Made by a program: the position numbers and the translations under genes. This document shows positions 16,860-25,018 of a stretch of 64,000 nucleotides of DNA, piece by piece. Position 1 is the first letter of the stretch. Each line of letters starts with the position of its first letter. Source of the DNA: PALSA-612 sp963704335 (GTDB taxonomy: Bacteria; Actinomycetota; Thermoleophilia; Gaiellales; Gaiellaceae); assembly GCA_963704335.1 (NCBI GenBank), contig OY969889.1, positions 930,001 through 994,000 of the forward strand, read 5' to 3'. Below the pieces are notes generated by a model. That model searched no databases, had not been told where the DNA came from, and was given only the letters and a program-made list of their open reading frames with translations.

Positions 16860-18238
16860 AGCTCACGCGCTTCTTCTTCCTCGCCACGGTGTTCTCTGTG
16901 ACGTTCGAGAAGATCCACTGGGACGTCGCCGGTCAGATCTACCTCGCCGACCTCTGCGCGATCGGCTTCATCGTCAGCTTCGCGGCGGATCGCCTGGCCA
17001 AAGGCGACAAGCGACTGCCGCGGACGTCCTTCGTCGCGACGGGGTTCCTCATCGCGTTCCTCGTCGTGTACCTCACCGGCTACTTCAACCTCGACACCGC
17101 CATCGCCGCCACGCAGTACGGCAAGGGGATGACGAAGTTCGCCATCCACTTCGCGTTCCTGATCTTCGGCGTCGCGTACCTCGCCCGTGCCAGCCGCACG
17201 TTCTACTGGCAGACGCTCGGCTTCTTCACGGCCGGCATGGTCGTCAACTCGGCGTACGGGATCCTGCAGCTACTGCTGGCGCGATCCGGGTCGAGCCTCG
17301 ACCAGGCGCTGCTGTCGCCGATCACCGGCGGCGCGAGCAACATCAACATCTACGGAGCGGTCGACGGCGCGAACGTCTACCGGCCGAATGCGATCACCGG
17401 TGATCCCAACCACCTCGGGATCATGCTGATCCTCCCGCTGCTCGCGCTCCTGCCCGTCTACCTACGCCTGGAGCGGGGTCACCGCTGGAAGACACCGCTC
17501 GCAGTCACGCTCGGCTTTCTGCTCATCGTCGAGCTGACGACGCTCTCCCGGAGCGGGATGCTCGGTCTGATCGTCGGCCTCGCGATCCTGGCGCTCCCGT
17601 ACCACCGCTTCTTCCTGACGAAGGCGTTCCTGGCGCCTCTGGCGGCGGTCGTGGGGCTGCTGTCCATCGTCGTGCTCTCGAGGCTCGACTACTTCCAGAC
17701 GATCTTTCGCTCGCGGGTGCAAACGGGCGGCGGCGCCTCCTCGGCCCACTTCGGTGTCTACGACTTCATCCCGGACATCCTCTCCACGAAGCCGCTGTTC
17801 GGCCTGGGGCTCAACAACTTCTCGGTCTACTACGAGCAGGTCACCGGGGAGACGAACTGGGGCCCGCACTCGTTCTACGTGGCCTTGCTCGTCGAGACGG
17901 GGCTCGTCGGCGCGGTCGTCTTCGGCATCTTCGTCTGGTACCTGTTCTCGCGGCTCGGCGCCGCTCGTCGGGTGGGGCGTGCGCTCGCCGCTCGAGGTGA
18001 CGTGGCCGCAGCGCGCGTGACGCCGCTGGCCTGGGGAATGACGGCCGCGCTTGCAGGGACGCTCGCCGCGAACCTCTTCTATCTCACGATGTCGTTCTAC
18101 TACGTCTACGTGTTCGCGGTGCTCTTGCTCGCCTTACCCGTCGTCTTCGGCCGTGGACTCGTAGAGGACAAAGCCGCCGTCGCGGCTCGGCGTCCACACG
18201 GCGCGCCACTTCGCCCCGTCGACAACCGCGGGACATAG
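16856..18238 (+). CDS. O-antigen ligase/polymerase-like membrane protein (Wzy_C family)
   Basis: 460 aa from the GTG at 16856 (GTGA overlap). Ten to twelve helices; AITGDPNHLGIMLILPLLALL and ELTTLSRSGMLGLIVGLAIL are the Wzy_C signature (around 180-240), and the large periplasmic loop holds FGLGLNNFSVYYEQVT and WGPHSFYVALLVETGLVGA, including the family's conserved His. It would polymerise or ligate lipid-linked glycan at the outer face of the membrane. Its last 105 nt overlap the convergent gene; both reading frames look genuine up to their stops. Confidence 0.83.
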   Translation: MKLTRFFFLATVFSVTFEKIHWDVAGQIYLADLCAIGFIVSFAADRLAKGDKRLPRTSFVATGFLIAFLVVYLTGYFNLDTAIAATQYGKGMTKFAIHFAFLIFGVAYLARASRTFYWQTLGFFTAGMVVNSAYGILQLLLARSGSSLDQALLSPITGGASNINIYGAVDGANVYRPNAITGDPNHLGIMLILPLLALLPVYLRLERGHRWKTPLAVTLGFLLIVELTTLSRSGMLGLIVGLAILALPYHRFFLTKAFLAPLAAVVGLLSIVVLSRLDYFQTIFRSRVQTGGGASSAHFGVYDFIPDILSTKPLFGLGLNNFSVYYEQVTGETNWGPHSFYVALLVETGLVGAVVFGIFVWYLFSRLGAARRVGRALAARGDVAAARVTPLAWGMTAALAGTLAANLFYLTMSFYYVYVFAVLLLALPVVFGRGLVEDKAAVAARRPHGAPLRPVDNRGT

Positions 18239-19534
18239 GCGCGCGTCGACGAGCGCGTAGCGGAAGCCCGCCGGCGGCTCCAGACCCTTCGCGGAGGTCC
18301 ACGGTGCGGCCTCCTGGGGCCGCACGCTGAGCGGCAAGCCCTGCTCGCGCCGGACGTAGCCGGCGATGGCGGCCGAGCCCTCCTCGCAGGAGATGTAGAC
18401 GGGCGTTCCATCGGCCGCGAGAGCTCGGGCGGGCGCGGAGCGGGCGAACTCGCCGATGCTCGTCAGCGAGGAGTAGAGCTCGTCCGTTCGCACGACGATC
18501 CACGTGCAGGCCCAGACGACACTCGCGACCAGTGCAGTCGTGGCCAGCGCCTCCGAGCGAAGACGCGAGACGGCGAGCGCGAAAGCGCCGGCGGCGACGA
18601 AGCCGAGCAGCGTCCAGAGGAAGCCGCCCGGCCACTGCGCGAAGACGACGACGAAGGCTCCGAAGACGGCCGTCGGGATGAGATCGCGGAGCAGCGTTTC
18701 CCGCCGCACGATGGCGTACGCCGTCCACGCGAGCGCGAACGCTGTTACCAGCCAGAGATACCTGGAGCCGAGCTGGTCGGGCACGTTCGAGAGGCCGAAG
18801 CCTTCGGTGTAGTCGCCGTGCCAGGCGACGATGCGCAAGGCGATGGCGACTGCGACCCCCATCGCCGTGACGGCCGCGACGCGCGACCAGCTCGTGCGCC
18901 GCTCCCGGCGGTGGTCGAGGACGAGGAGCAGGAACGCCGGCAGGAAGACCACGAACTGCGCCTTCGTCAGCGAACCCAGGCCGATCACGAGCGCGCTGGC
19001 CGCGTACCACTGCCACGCCGGCAGGCGCTCGCGCGGCTCCGCGAACCAGAGCAGTCCGATCGCGGCCGCCAGCACGACCCACTTCTCCTGGTAGCTGGGA
19101 AACGCGAACAGGTCGAGCGTCCATGGATAGACGAAGACCGCCGCTCCGTACACGGCGAGGAAGATCGCGAGCCGGTCTTTCGAAACGCGAAACGCGCGTG
19201 CGATCGCGAAGCCTGCGAAGGCGAGGACGGCGCCCGTGACGGCCCAGTTGACGACGTAGAGCGCGGTGGGGCTCTCGGCCCCCGCGTTGTACTCGCCGTA
19301 GGCGAGGGCCCAGTAGAACGGCCGGATCATCCCCCAGGACGAGACGTCCGACCAAACGCGGTCGGCCCATTCGCCGGGGAAGTCGGCGGCGGCGACCTGC
19401 GCGTAGCCGAGCAGAATCGCGTCGTCCACGACGCCGTAGTACGGGTCGAGCACGAGGATGGCGACGAGAACTGCGAGGAGCGGTAGGCCGATGCCCGCCG
19501 CCGGGAGCAGCCATCCGGGAAGGCGGGGGCTCAT
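18134..19534 (-). CDS. GT-C-like polytopic membrane protein
   Basis: 466 aa, ATG at 19534. About 10-11 hydrophobic helices with an early acidic loop (YYGVVDDAILLGYAQ), a pattern of GT-C glycosyltransferases such as mannosyl- or arabinosyl-transferases, then a soluble C-terminal segment from about residue 370 (GTPVYISCEEGSAAI, YALVDARLCPAV). It probably uses a polyprenyl-phosphate sugar at the extracellular face. It converges on, and overlaps by 105 nt with, the ligase-like gene, and diverges from the GT4 gene at 19558 with starts 24 bp apart. Confidence 0.65.
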   Translation of the reverse strand: MSPRLPGWLLPAAGIGLPLLAVLVAILVLDPYYGVVDDAILLGYAQVAAADFPGEWADRVWSDVSSWGMIRPFYWALAYGEYNAGAESPTALYVVNWAVTGAVLAFAGFAIARAFRVSKDRLAIFLAVYGAAVFVYPWTLDLFAFPSYQEKWVVLAAAIGLLWFAEPRERLPAWQWYAASALVIGLGSLTKAQFVVFLPAFLLLVLDHRRERRTSWSRVAAVTAMGVAVAIALRIVAWHGDYTEGFGLSNVPDQLGSRYLWLVTAFALAWTAYAIVRRETLLRDLIPTAVFGAFVVVFAQWPGGFLWTLLGFVAAGAFALAVSRLRSEALATTALVASVVWACTWIVVRTDELYSSLTSIGEFARSAPARALAADGTPVYISCEEGSAAIAGYVRREQGLPLSVRPQEAAPWTSAKGLEPPAGFRYALVDARLCPAVVDGAKWRAVWTPSRDGGFVLYESTAEDDG

Positions 19535-19557
19535 GCGGGCGTATTGTGGCAGCGGCC

Positions 19558-20590
19558 ATGCGCGTAGCCGTGCTGACGACGTCGTACCCTCGGGACGAGA
19601 CCGACATCGCCGGCGCCTTCGTGCGCGACGCGGTTCAGCACCTGCGCGCTGCCGGCGTCGACATCAAGGTGGTCTCGCCGGCTGGCTTCCGCGACTTCGG
19701 CATCGCGTACGGCGACGGCATCGTGGCCAACCTCCGAGCCGCCCCTGCGCGCGCGGTCGCTCCTGCCGGCGTTTCTCGCTTCGTATGCTCAGGCGGCGCG
19801 GCGTGCGGCCAGGGGCGCCGATCTCGTGCACGCGCACTGGCTGCCGTCAGGCTTCGCAGCTCTGGCGACGGGACTGCCGTACGTGCTGCAGGCCTGGGGC
19901 ACCGACGTCGAGCTGGCAATGCGCGCGCCGTGGCTCTTCCGGACGATCGTGGAGAGAGCGCAGGTCGTGATCGCTCCGTCGAAAGCCGTGGCAGACGCGG
20001 TGACCCGGCTCGGCGCGTCCGAAGTGCGTGTGATCGGCAGCGGCGTGGTGCTACCCGAAGCGCTCGCAGAGCCCGCCGATCCGCCGCACGTCCTCTACGT
20101 CGGCCGCCTGTCCGCGGAGAAGGGCATCGAGGAACTGGTGCATGCGACGGAAGGCGTCCCGCGGGTGATCGTCGGCGACGGGCCGCTGCGCGACGTGGTT
20201 CCCGATGCGCTCGGGTTCGTGCCGCCGGCAGAGCTCGGCCACTACTACGACCGCGCGGCCGTCGTCGTCTGCCCCTCCCGGCGCGAGGGCTACGGCGTCG
20301 TCGCCCGCGAGGCAATGGCACACGGCCGCCCCGTCGTCGCCTCTGCGGTGGGCGGGCTGCTCGACGCCGTGGAGGACGAGCGGACGGGCTTGCTGGTGCC
20401 GCCGGGCGACGCCGGAGCTTTGAGGACGGCGATCGAGCGCCTGCTCCTCGATCCCACGCTGCGCGCGCGGCTCGGAGCGGCCGCGCGAGAGCATGCGAGC
20501 GAGCGGTTCTCCTGGGCGGCCGCTACGAAGGCGACTCTCGAGGCCTATCGCTCCGCGGTCTCGCCGGGGCAGAGACCGACGCGCTCGTAG
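19558..20590 (+). pseudogene. GT-B glycosyltransferase (family 4), single-base frameshift
   Basis: About 343 codons once one frameshift is repaired. From the ATG at 19558 the N-terminus is normal GT4 (VAVLTTSYPRDETDIAGAFV, then GIAYGDGIVANLR). Between about 19731 and 19757 the homology moves to the +1 frame (LLPAFLASYAQAARRAARGA, then HAHWLPSGFAALATG) and continues intact through VLYVGRLSAEKGIEELVHAT, the GDGPLRD loop, SRREGYGVVAREAMAHGRPV (EX7E donor site) and the stop. Removing one base restores a full-length enzyme with its Gly-rich and donor motifs, so decay is recent or the extra base is a sequencing error. The last 46 nt overlap the convergent GT-C gene. Confidence 0.75.
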
Positions 20591-22629
20591 AGGCGCCAGC
20601 CCGGCTCGGCAACGGGCAGCGAGCGCCAGCCCTCGTCGCAGACGTTCGCGGTCAGCCCGGGAGCCACGACGAGCCAGTCGGCCTCCTCGTCGAGCCCTCC
20701 GGTCTCCTCTACGAACACGACGCGCCGGTCGAGATCCGCTCCGAAGAACGGGTAGCTGACGTCGTCCTGGCGGATCTGCAGCGCAACCGTGTCGCCGTCG
20801 ACGGCTCGGTCCTCGACCACCTGCAACGGCCCCGCACCGCCGGGTGCACGCGAGTGCGCGAGGGTCTCGATTCGCGACTCGTTCCACACCGAGCGCACGT
20901 CTCCGCCGCCCAGCACGGCGAAGCCGGCCGGTTTCTCGACGTAGTGGACGAACGAGAGGATCACGGTGACGGTGGCGATCGTCGCCGCAGCCCACGCCAG
21001 CGGACGGACGCGGAGCACGAGTCCCCACGTGGCGGCTCCGACGGCGACGGCGGGCATCAGATAGCGGCCGTGGAACTGCGTGTAGCCGAGCCCGACCGTG
21101 ATCACGCCGAGGTAGAGCACGGGCGCGAGGGCGAATAGAAGCCCGGCCTTGCGTAGCGCACCGCGTCTCACCTCTCGCACCGCGAGCACGACGGTGGCGA
21201 GCACGATGAGCGCTCCGAGCGGCCCGTACCACGACACGAACGGCGACGGTGGCACCGCCTCGCGGTCGGCGCCGAGGAAGGCGAGATCCGGCTCGCCGGC
21301 TTCCAGCCAGAAGCGCTGAAAGCCGTCCAGCAGCTCTCGGTGGAGCGTCACGAACGCGACGGGGACGGCGACGATCGCCGCGGCCACGACGCCTGCGATC
21401 GCCGCGGCACGCGACCGGCGGCGTGCCGCGAGCACCAGCCCGACGGCAAGCACGATCAGGGCGGCGACGAGGTAGAGCCAGCGGTCGCGTCCCACGGAGC
21501 CGGCCGGGTCGATCGCGTCGATCGCGAGCCGGCCGAGCTGCGCCGGGTACTTGACGAGGTCCGTGTCGTGCGAGGCCGAGCCTGCGCCGGCCTGATTCGT
21601 GGGGGCGAAGCGCGGGATGAAGCTCCCTGTCTCCGCGCGGTTGACGTAGTACCAGAAGGCCCCGAGCGCGATCCCGGCCGCCCCCGAGACGGCCACGCCG
21701 GGCCACCGCCGTCTTGGAGTGAGGCCGAACGCGAGCAGCGCCAGCACGGGTAGCGCCAGCAGCGCCGTCGCCTTCGTCGCCACGGCCAGCGCCAGAGCGA
21801 GCGCGGCGAGTGCGAGGTGCACCCGCTCTCCCCGCAGCAGGAAGTAGACGACGACGACGAGGAACGACGCGAGCGCCACGTCATTGAGTGCGGTGGACGC
21901 CTGAAGCACGACGACGGGCAGCGACGCGAAGAGCACGGCGCCGAGCGCGGCCGCTCGCCGGTCGAGGCCCAGTGCGCGGGCGATACCGGCCACCGCGAGC
22001 ATCGTTGCCAGCAGCGCGACGAGCTGGAAGAGCGCCGCGAACCGCTCATCCCCGGAGAGCGCCATCGCCCACGTGGAGACGAGCTCGGCGCCGGGTGCGA
22101 AGACGTCGAGCCGCAGGTCGTTGGCCCGCTCGACATAGCCGACGGACTGCTCCTGGCGCCAGAAGGCGGCGCGGGAGAGGTGGTACCAGAGCGTGTCGTA
22201 GTCGTTCGGTGGGGTGGCGATCGCCAGCACGACGGAGTAGACGAGACCGGCGCCGACGGCGGCAGCCGGGATCGCCACGACCGGATCCCGCAGCGCCTCG
22301 CCGCTCGCACGCACGGCCGGCCCGAAAGGCGGCGCGGACGGTCTACCACGCCACGACCAGACGAGGACGGCGGCGGCAGCCAGCATGCCCGAGCCGATGA
22401 GCAGCCAGCCGCGAGTCAGTCCCTCGAACGGCGACAGCACGAGCACGAGGACGACGATGGCTGCCGTTGCGCAGAGAAAGAGCGCGAGCAGGAAGTCGAC
22501 CATGTCTCGCAACGAGAGCGACGCAGCAACGAGCCATGCCGTGGCGGCGATCAGCGCGAGACCGAGGATGAACGCCGCCGTGCCCAGACGGCGATTGTCA
22601 CCGATCGTGACAGACGCGCGGGGTACCAT
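20545..22629 (-). CDS. Large GT-C-like membrane protein with C-terminal soluble domain
   Basis: 694 aa from the ATG at 22629 (longer frames upstream would run into the divergent neuB-like gene). Some 14-16 helices; the loop after helix 4 has ATPPNDYDTLWYHLSRAAFW, with the acidic, His-containing pattern seen in GT-C/dolichyl-phosphate-mannose-type transferases. The C-terminal about 100 residues are soluble and end in a cysteine-containing tail. Starts of this gene and the NeuB homologue are 28 bp apart. It likely acts in extracytoplasmic glycan transfer; donor unknown. Its end overlaps the frameshifted GT4 gene. Confidence 0.65.
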   Translation of the reverse strand: MVPRASVTIGDNRRLGTAAFILGLALIAATAWLVAASLSLRDMVDFLLALFLCATAAIVVLVLVLSPFEGLTRGWLLIGSGMLAAAAVLVWSWRGRPSAPPFGPAVRASGEALRDPVVAIPAAAVGAGLVYSVVLAIATPPNDYDTLWYHLSRAAFWRQEQSVGYVERANDLRLDVFAPGAELVSTWAMALSGDERFAALFQLVALLATMLAVAGIARALGLDRRAAALGAVLFASLPVVVLQASTALNDVALASFLVVVVYFLLRGERVHLALAALALALAVATKATALLALPVLALLAFGLTPRRRWPGVAVSGAAGIALGAFWYYVNRAETGSFIPRFAPTNQAGAGSASHDTDLVKYPAQLGRLAIDAIDPAGSVGRDRWLYLVAALIVLAVGLVLAARRRSRAAAIAGVVAAAIVAVPVAFVTLHRELLDGFQRFWLEAGEPDLAFLGADREAVPPSPFVSWYGPLGALIVLATVVLAVREVRRGALRKAGLLFALAPVLYLGVITVGLGYTQFHGRYLMPAVAVGAATWGLVLRVRPLAWAAATIATVTVILSFVHYVEKPAGFAVLGGGDVRSVWNESRIETLAHSRAPGGAGPLQVVEDRAVDGDTVALQIRQDDVSYPFFGADLDRRVVFVEETGGLDEEADWLVVAPGLTANVCDEGWRSLPVAEPGWRLYERVGLCPGETAER

Positions 22630-22657
22630 CGGCGGCGCGGTTCCGGCCGCGAGAGCC

Positions 22658-23740
22658 ATGCGCGAACTCGTCATCGACGGCACCCGAATCTCGGACGACG
22701 GCGACTGCTACGTCATCGCCGAGATCGGCCACAACCACCAGGGCTCGGTCGAACAGGCGCAGCGGCTCTTCCTCGCCGCCTCTCAGTGCGGTGTGAACGC
22801 CGTCAAGCTCCAGAAGCGGGACAACCGCTCGCTCTACACCCGCGCGGCGTACGAGGCGCCGTACGAACACGAGAACTCGTTCGGCGTCACGTACGGGGAG
22901 CACCGCGAAGCGCTCGAGTTCGACGTCGGCGAGTACAGGGAGCTGCAGGCTTGCGCAAGCGAGCTAGGCCTCGCCTTCTTCGCCACCGCCTTTGACGAGC
23001 CGAGCGCCGATCTCCTGGCCGAGCTCGACATGCCCGCTTACAAGATCGCCTCCGGAGACCTCTGCAACACGCCGCTGCTACGGCACGTTGCCTCGCTCGG
23101 CAAGCCGATGATCGTCTCCACGGGCGGTGCGACCATCGAGGACGTCGACCGCGCCGTCGAGGCGGTGCTGCCGATCAACTCGCAGGTCTGCCTGCTCCAG
23201 TGCACGGCTGCCTATCCGGCCCCGGTCGAGGAGCTCGAGCTGGGCGTGATCACGACCTTTCGCGATCGCTACCCGGAGCTCGTCGTCGGCCTCTCGGATC
23301 ACCAAGACGGTATCGCTATGTCGCTGGTGGCGTACATGCTCGGCGCGAGGGTGATGGAGAAGCACTTCACGCTTTCGCACACGCTCAAGGGCACGGACCA
23401 CGCCTTTTCGCTGATGCCGGAGGGCATGCGCAAGCTCGTGCGCGACCTGCGGCGGGTGCCTGGCGCCCTGGGGGACGGCGTCAAGCGGCCGCTGCCGTCG
23501 GAGGAGCCGGCACTCAGGAAGATGGGGAAGATGCTCGTCGCCGCACGCGATCTCGAGCCCGGTCACGTGCTCGCCGAAGGCGATCTCGCCGCCCGCTCGC
23601 CGGCCGACGGCGGACTGGCGCCGTTCGAGCTTGACGGGCTTCTCGACCGGTCGCTCAGCCGTGCGCTGCGCCAGGACGAGCCGGTGACGGCCGACGCTCT
23701 CGTGCCACTCGACGAGCCGGTGGTGCGTGCTGCAAGCTGA
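22658..23740 (+). CDS. N-acetylneuraminate synthase family protein (NeuB-like, with SAF domain)
   Basis: 360 aa, ATG at 22658. NeuB TIM-barrel motifs: CYVIAEIGHNHQGSVEQAQ (about 17-35), VNAVKLQKRDNRSLY, FATAFDEPSADLLAEL, YKIASGDLCNTPLLRH, GLSDHQDGIAMSLVAYMLGA and EKHFTLSHTLKGTDHAFSL. A C-terminal SAF/antifreeze-like domain (about 290-350) closes the active site in this family. It condenses phosphoenolpyruvate with an aldose (classically N-acetylmannosamine) to a nonulosonic or related 2-keto-3-deoxy acid. First gene of a collinear cluster that also holds a KdsC-like phosphatase and a CMP-transferase. The real sugar substrate is unknown; no ManNAc-generating NeuC homologue is nearby. Confidence 0.87.
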   Translation: MRELVIDGTRISDDGDCYVIAEIGHNHQGSVEQAQRLFLAASQCGVNAVKLQKRDNRSLYTRAAYEAPYEHENSFGVTYGEHREALEFDVGEYRELQACASELGLAFFATAFDEPSADLLAELDMPAYKIASGDLCNTPLLRHVASLGKPMIVSTGGATIEDVDRAVEAVLPINSQVCLLQCTAAYPAPVEELELGVITTFRDRYPELVVGLSDHQDGIAMSLVAYMLGARVMEKHFTLSHTLKGTDHAFSLMPEGMRKLVRDLRRVPGALGDGVKRPLPSEEPALRKMGKMLVAARDLEPGHVLAEGDLAARSPADGGLAPFELDGLLDRSLSRALRQDEPVTADALVPLDEPVVRAAS

Positions 23741-24233
23741 GCTGTCGGCGCCTTCGCGGGAGACGCTGGCGTCGGTGCGGCTCGCCATCTTCGACTTCGA
23801 CGGGGTGTTCACCGACAACCACGTCTGGGTCGACGACGACGGGCGCGAGAGCGTTCGCTGCTGCCGCGCCGACGGGCTCGGCCTCCGCCGCCTGCGTGAG
23901 GTCGGTGTCGAGTCGCTCGTCGTGTCGATGGAGACGGCTCCCGTCGTCGGCGCGCGGGCGCGCAAGCTCGGCATCGAGTGCATCCAGGGGGTCGAGGAGA
24001 AGCTGTCCCTGCTCCGCGAGCAGGCCGAGGCGCGCGGGATCGAGCTCGAGCAGACCGCGTACGTCGGCAACGACATCAACGACGCGACGTGCCTCGAGGC
24101 TGTCGGGCTGCCCGTAGTGCCGGCCGATGCGTGGCCAGAGGCGCGAGAGCACGCGCGCTGGGTGCTCACGCGCTCGGGCGGCGACGGCTGTGTGCGCGAG
24201 TTCTGCGACGCGATCTGGAAGGCGCACGCGTGA
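23727..24233 (+). CDS. KdsC-like HAD phosphatase (3-deoxy-octulosonate 8-phosphate phosphatase type)
   Basis: 168 aa, the size of cap-less KdsC enzymes. GTG start at 23727, overlapping neuB by 14 nt. HAD motif I is IFDFDGVFTDNHVWV (Asp23 and Asp25), motif II lies in the LVVSMETAPVV region, and motif IV is YVGNDINDATCLE. KdsC homologues beside NeuB dephosphorylate a 9- or 8-phosphate of the ulosonic acid; in several organisms the domain is fused to the CMP-sugar synthetase. This points to a phosphorylated product of the NeuB step (as in KDO, KDN or Neu5Ac-9-P routes). Confidence 0.85.
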   Translation: MLQAELSAPSRETLASVRLAIFDFDGVFTDNHVWVDDDGRESVRCCRADGLGLRRLREVGVESLVVSMETAPVVGARARKLGIECIQGVEEKLSLLREQAEARGIELEQTAYVGNDINDATCLEAVGLPVVPADAWPEAREHARWVLTRSGGDGCVREFCDAIWKAHA

Positions 24234-25018
24234 CGGACGAGCTGTTCGACGTCTCGGGCCGCGTCGCTGTCGTCACCGGCGGCCTCGGCCAGATGGGACA
24301 GATCTATGTGGACGGCCTCGTCGCGCGTGGCATGCGCGTTGCGGTGTTCGACGTCGCGGCCGAGCAGGGAGCCGACGAGAACCTCAGCCACCACTGCGTG
24401 GACGTCACCGACCGCGCCTCGATCGAGGCGGCGACGGCCGAGGTCGTCGACCGGTGGGGCGCGCCTCACTTGCTCGTGAACAACGCCGCGCTCGATTCGC
24501 CGCCGGACGCGCCGCCCGAGGAGGTTGGCCCGTTCGAGACGTACCCGGAGGCGTCGTTCGACCAGGTCATGGACGTGAACGTGAAGGGGGTCGTGCTCTG
24601 CTGCCAGGTGATCGGCGCGGCGATGGCCGAGGCGGGCCGCGGCTCGATCGTCAACGTCTCGTCCGTCTACGGGCTCCTTTCGCCACCGCAGGACCTCTAC
24701 GAGTTCCGGCGCCGGAAGGGCGAGACGTTCTTCAAGCCGGTTGCCTATTCCGTGTCGAAGTCGGCTCTGCTGAACCTCACGCGCTATCTCGCGACCTACT
24801 GGGCGCAGTCCGGCGTGCGCGTGAACACGCTGACGCTGGGCGGGATCTTCAACGAGCAGCCCGAGGAGTTCCTCGAGGCCTACGGCGCACGGGTGCCGCT
24901 GGGACGGATGGCCGATGCCGGCGAGGCGCTGGGCGCGGTCGTCTTCCTTGCTGCGGACGCCTCGTCGTACGTCACGGGGGCCAACCTCGTCGTCGACGGC
25001 GGCTGGTCGGCCTGGTGA
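24230..25018 (+). CDS. Short-chain dehydrogenase/reductase (classical SDR)
   Basis: 262 aa, GTG start (GTGA overlap). TGGLGQMGQIYVDGL replaces the usual TGGxxGxG coenzyme site; NNAALDSPPDA, VNVSSVYGLLSPPQ (Ser) and YSVSKSALL (Tyr/Lys) complete the SDR tetrad; GGWSAW at the end is typical. It would oxidise or reduce a hydroxyl or keto group of a small polar molecule with NAD(P)H. In this cluster it probably acts on the sugar precursor or on the ulosonate. Similar SDRs sit next to neuB/neuA-type genes in other bacteria, often without a known role. Confidence 0.82.
   Translation: MTDELFDVSGRVAVVTGGLGQMGQIYVDGLVARGMRVAVFDVAAEQGADENLSHHCVDVTDRASIEAATAEVVDRWGAPHLLVNNAALDSPPDAPPEEVGPFETYPEASFDQVMDVNVKGVVLCCQVIGAAMAEAGRGSIVNVSSVYGLLSPPQDLYEFRRRKGETFFKPVAYSVSKSALLNLTRYLATYWAQSGVRVNTLTLGGIFNEQPEEFLEAYGARVPLGRMADAGEALGAVVFLAADASSYVTGANLVVDGGWSAW

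Noticed and set aside
18084..19607. 507-aa minus-strand frame overlapping the GT-C gene
   Set aside because: Arg-rich translation without hydrophobic helices; the other frame (18134-19534) gives a coherent polytopic membrane protein.
20051..21706. 551-aa minus-strand frame across the GT4 and GT-C genes
   Set aside because: Shadow frame with biased composition; real genes with clear motifs occupy both other frames.
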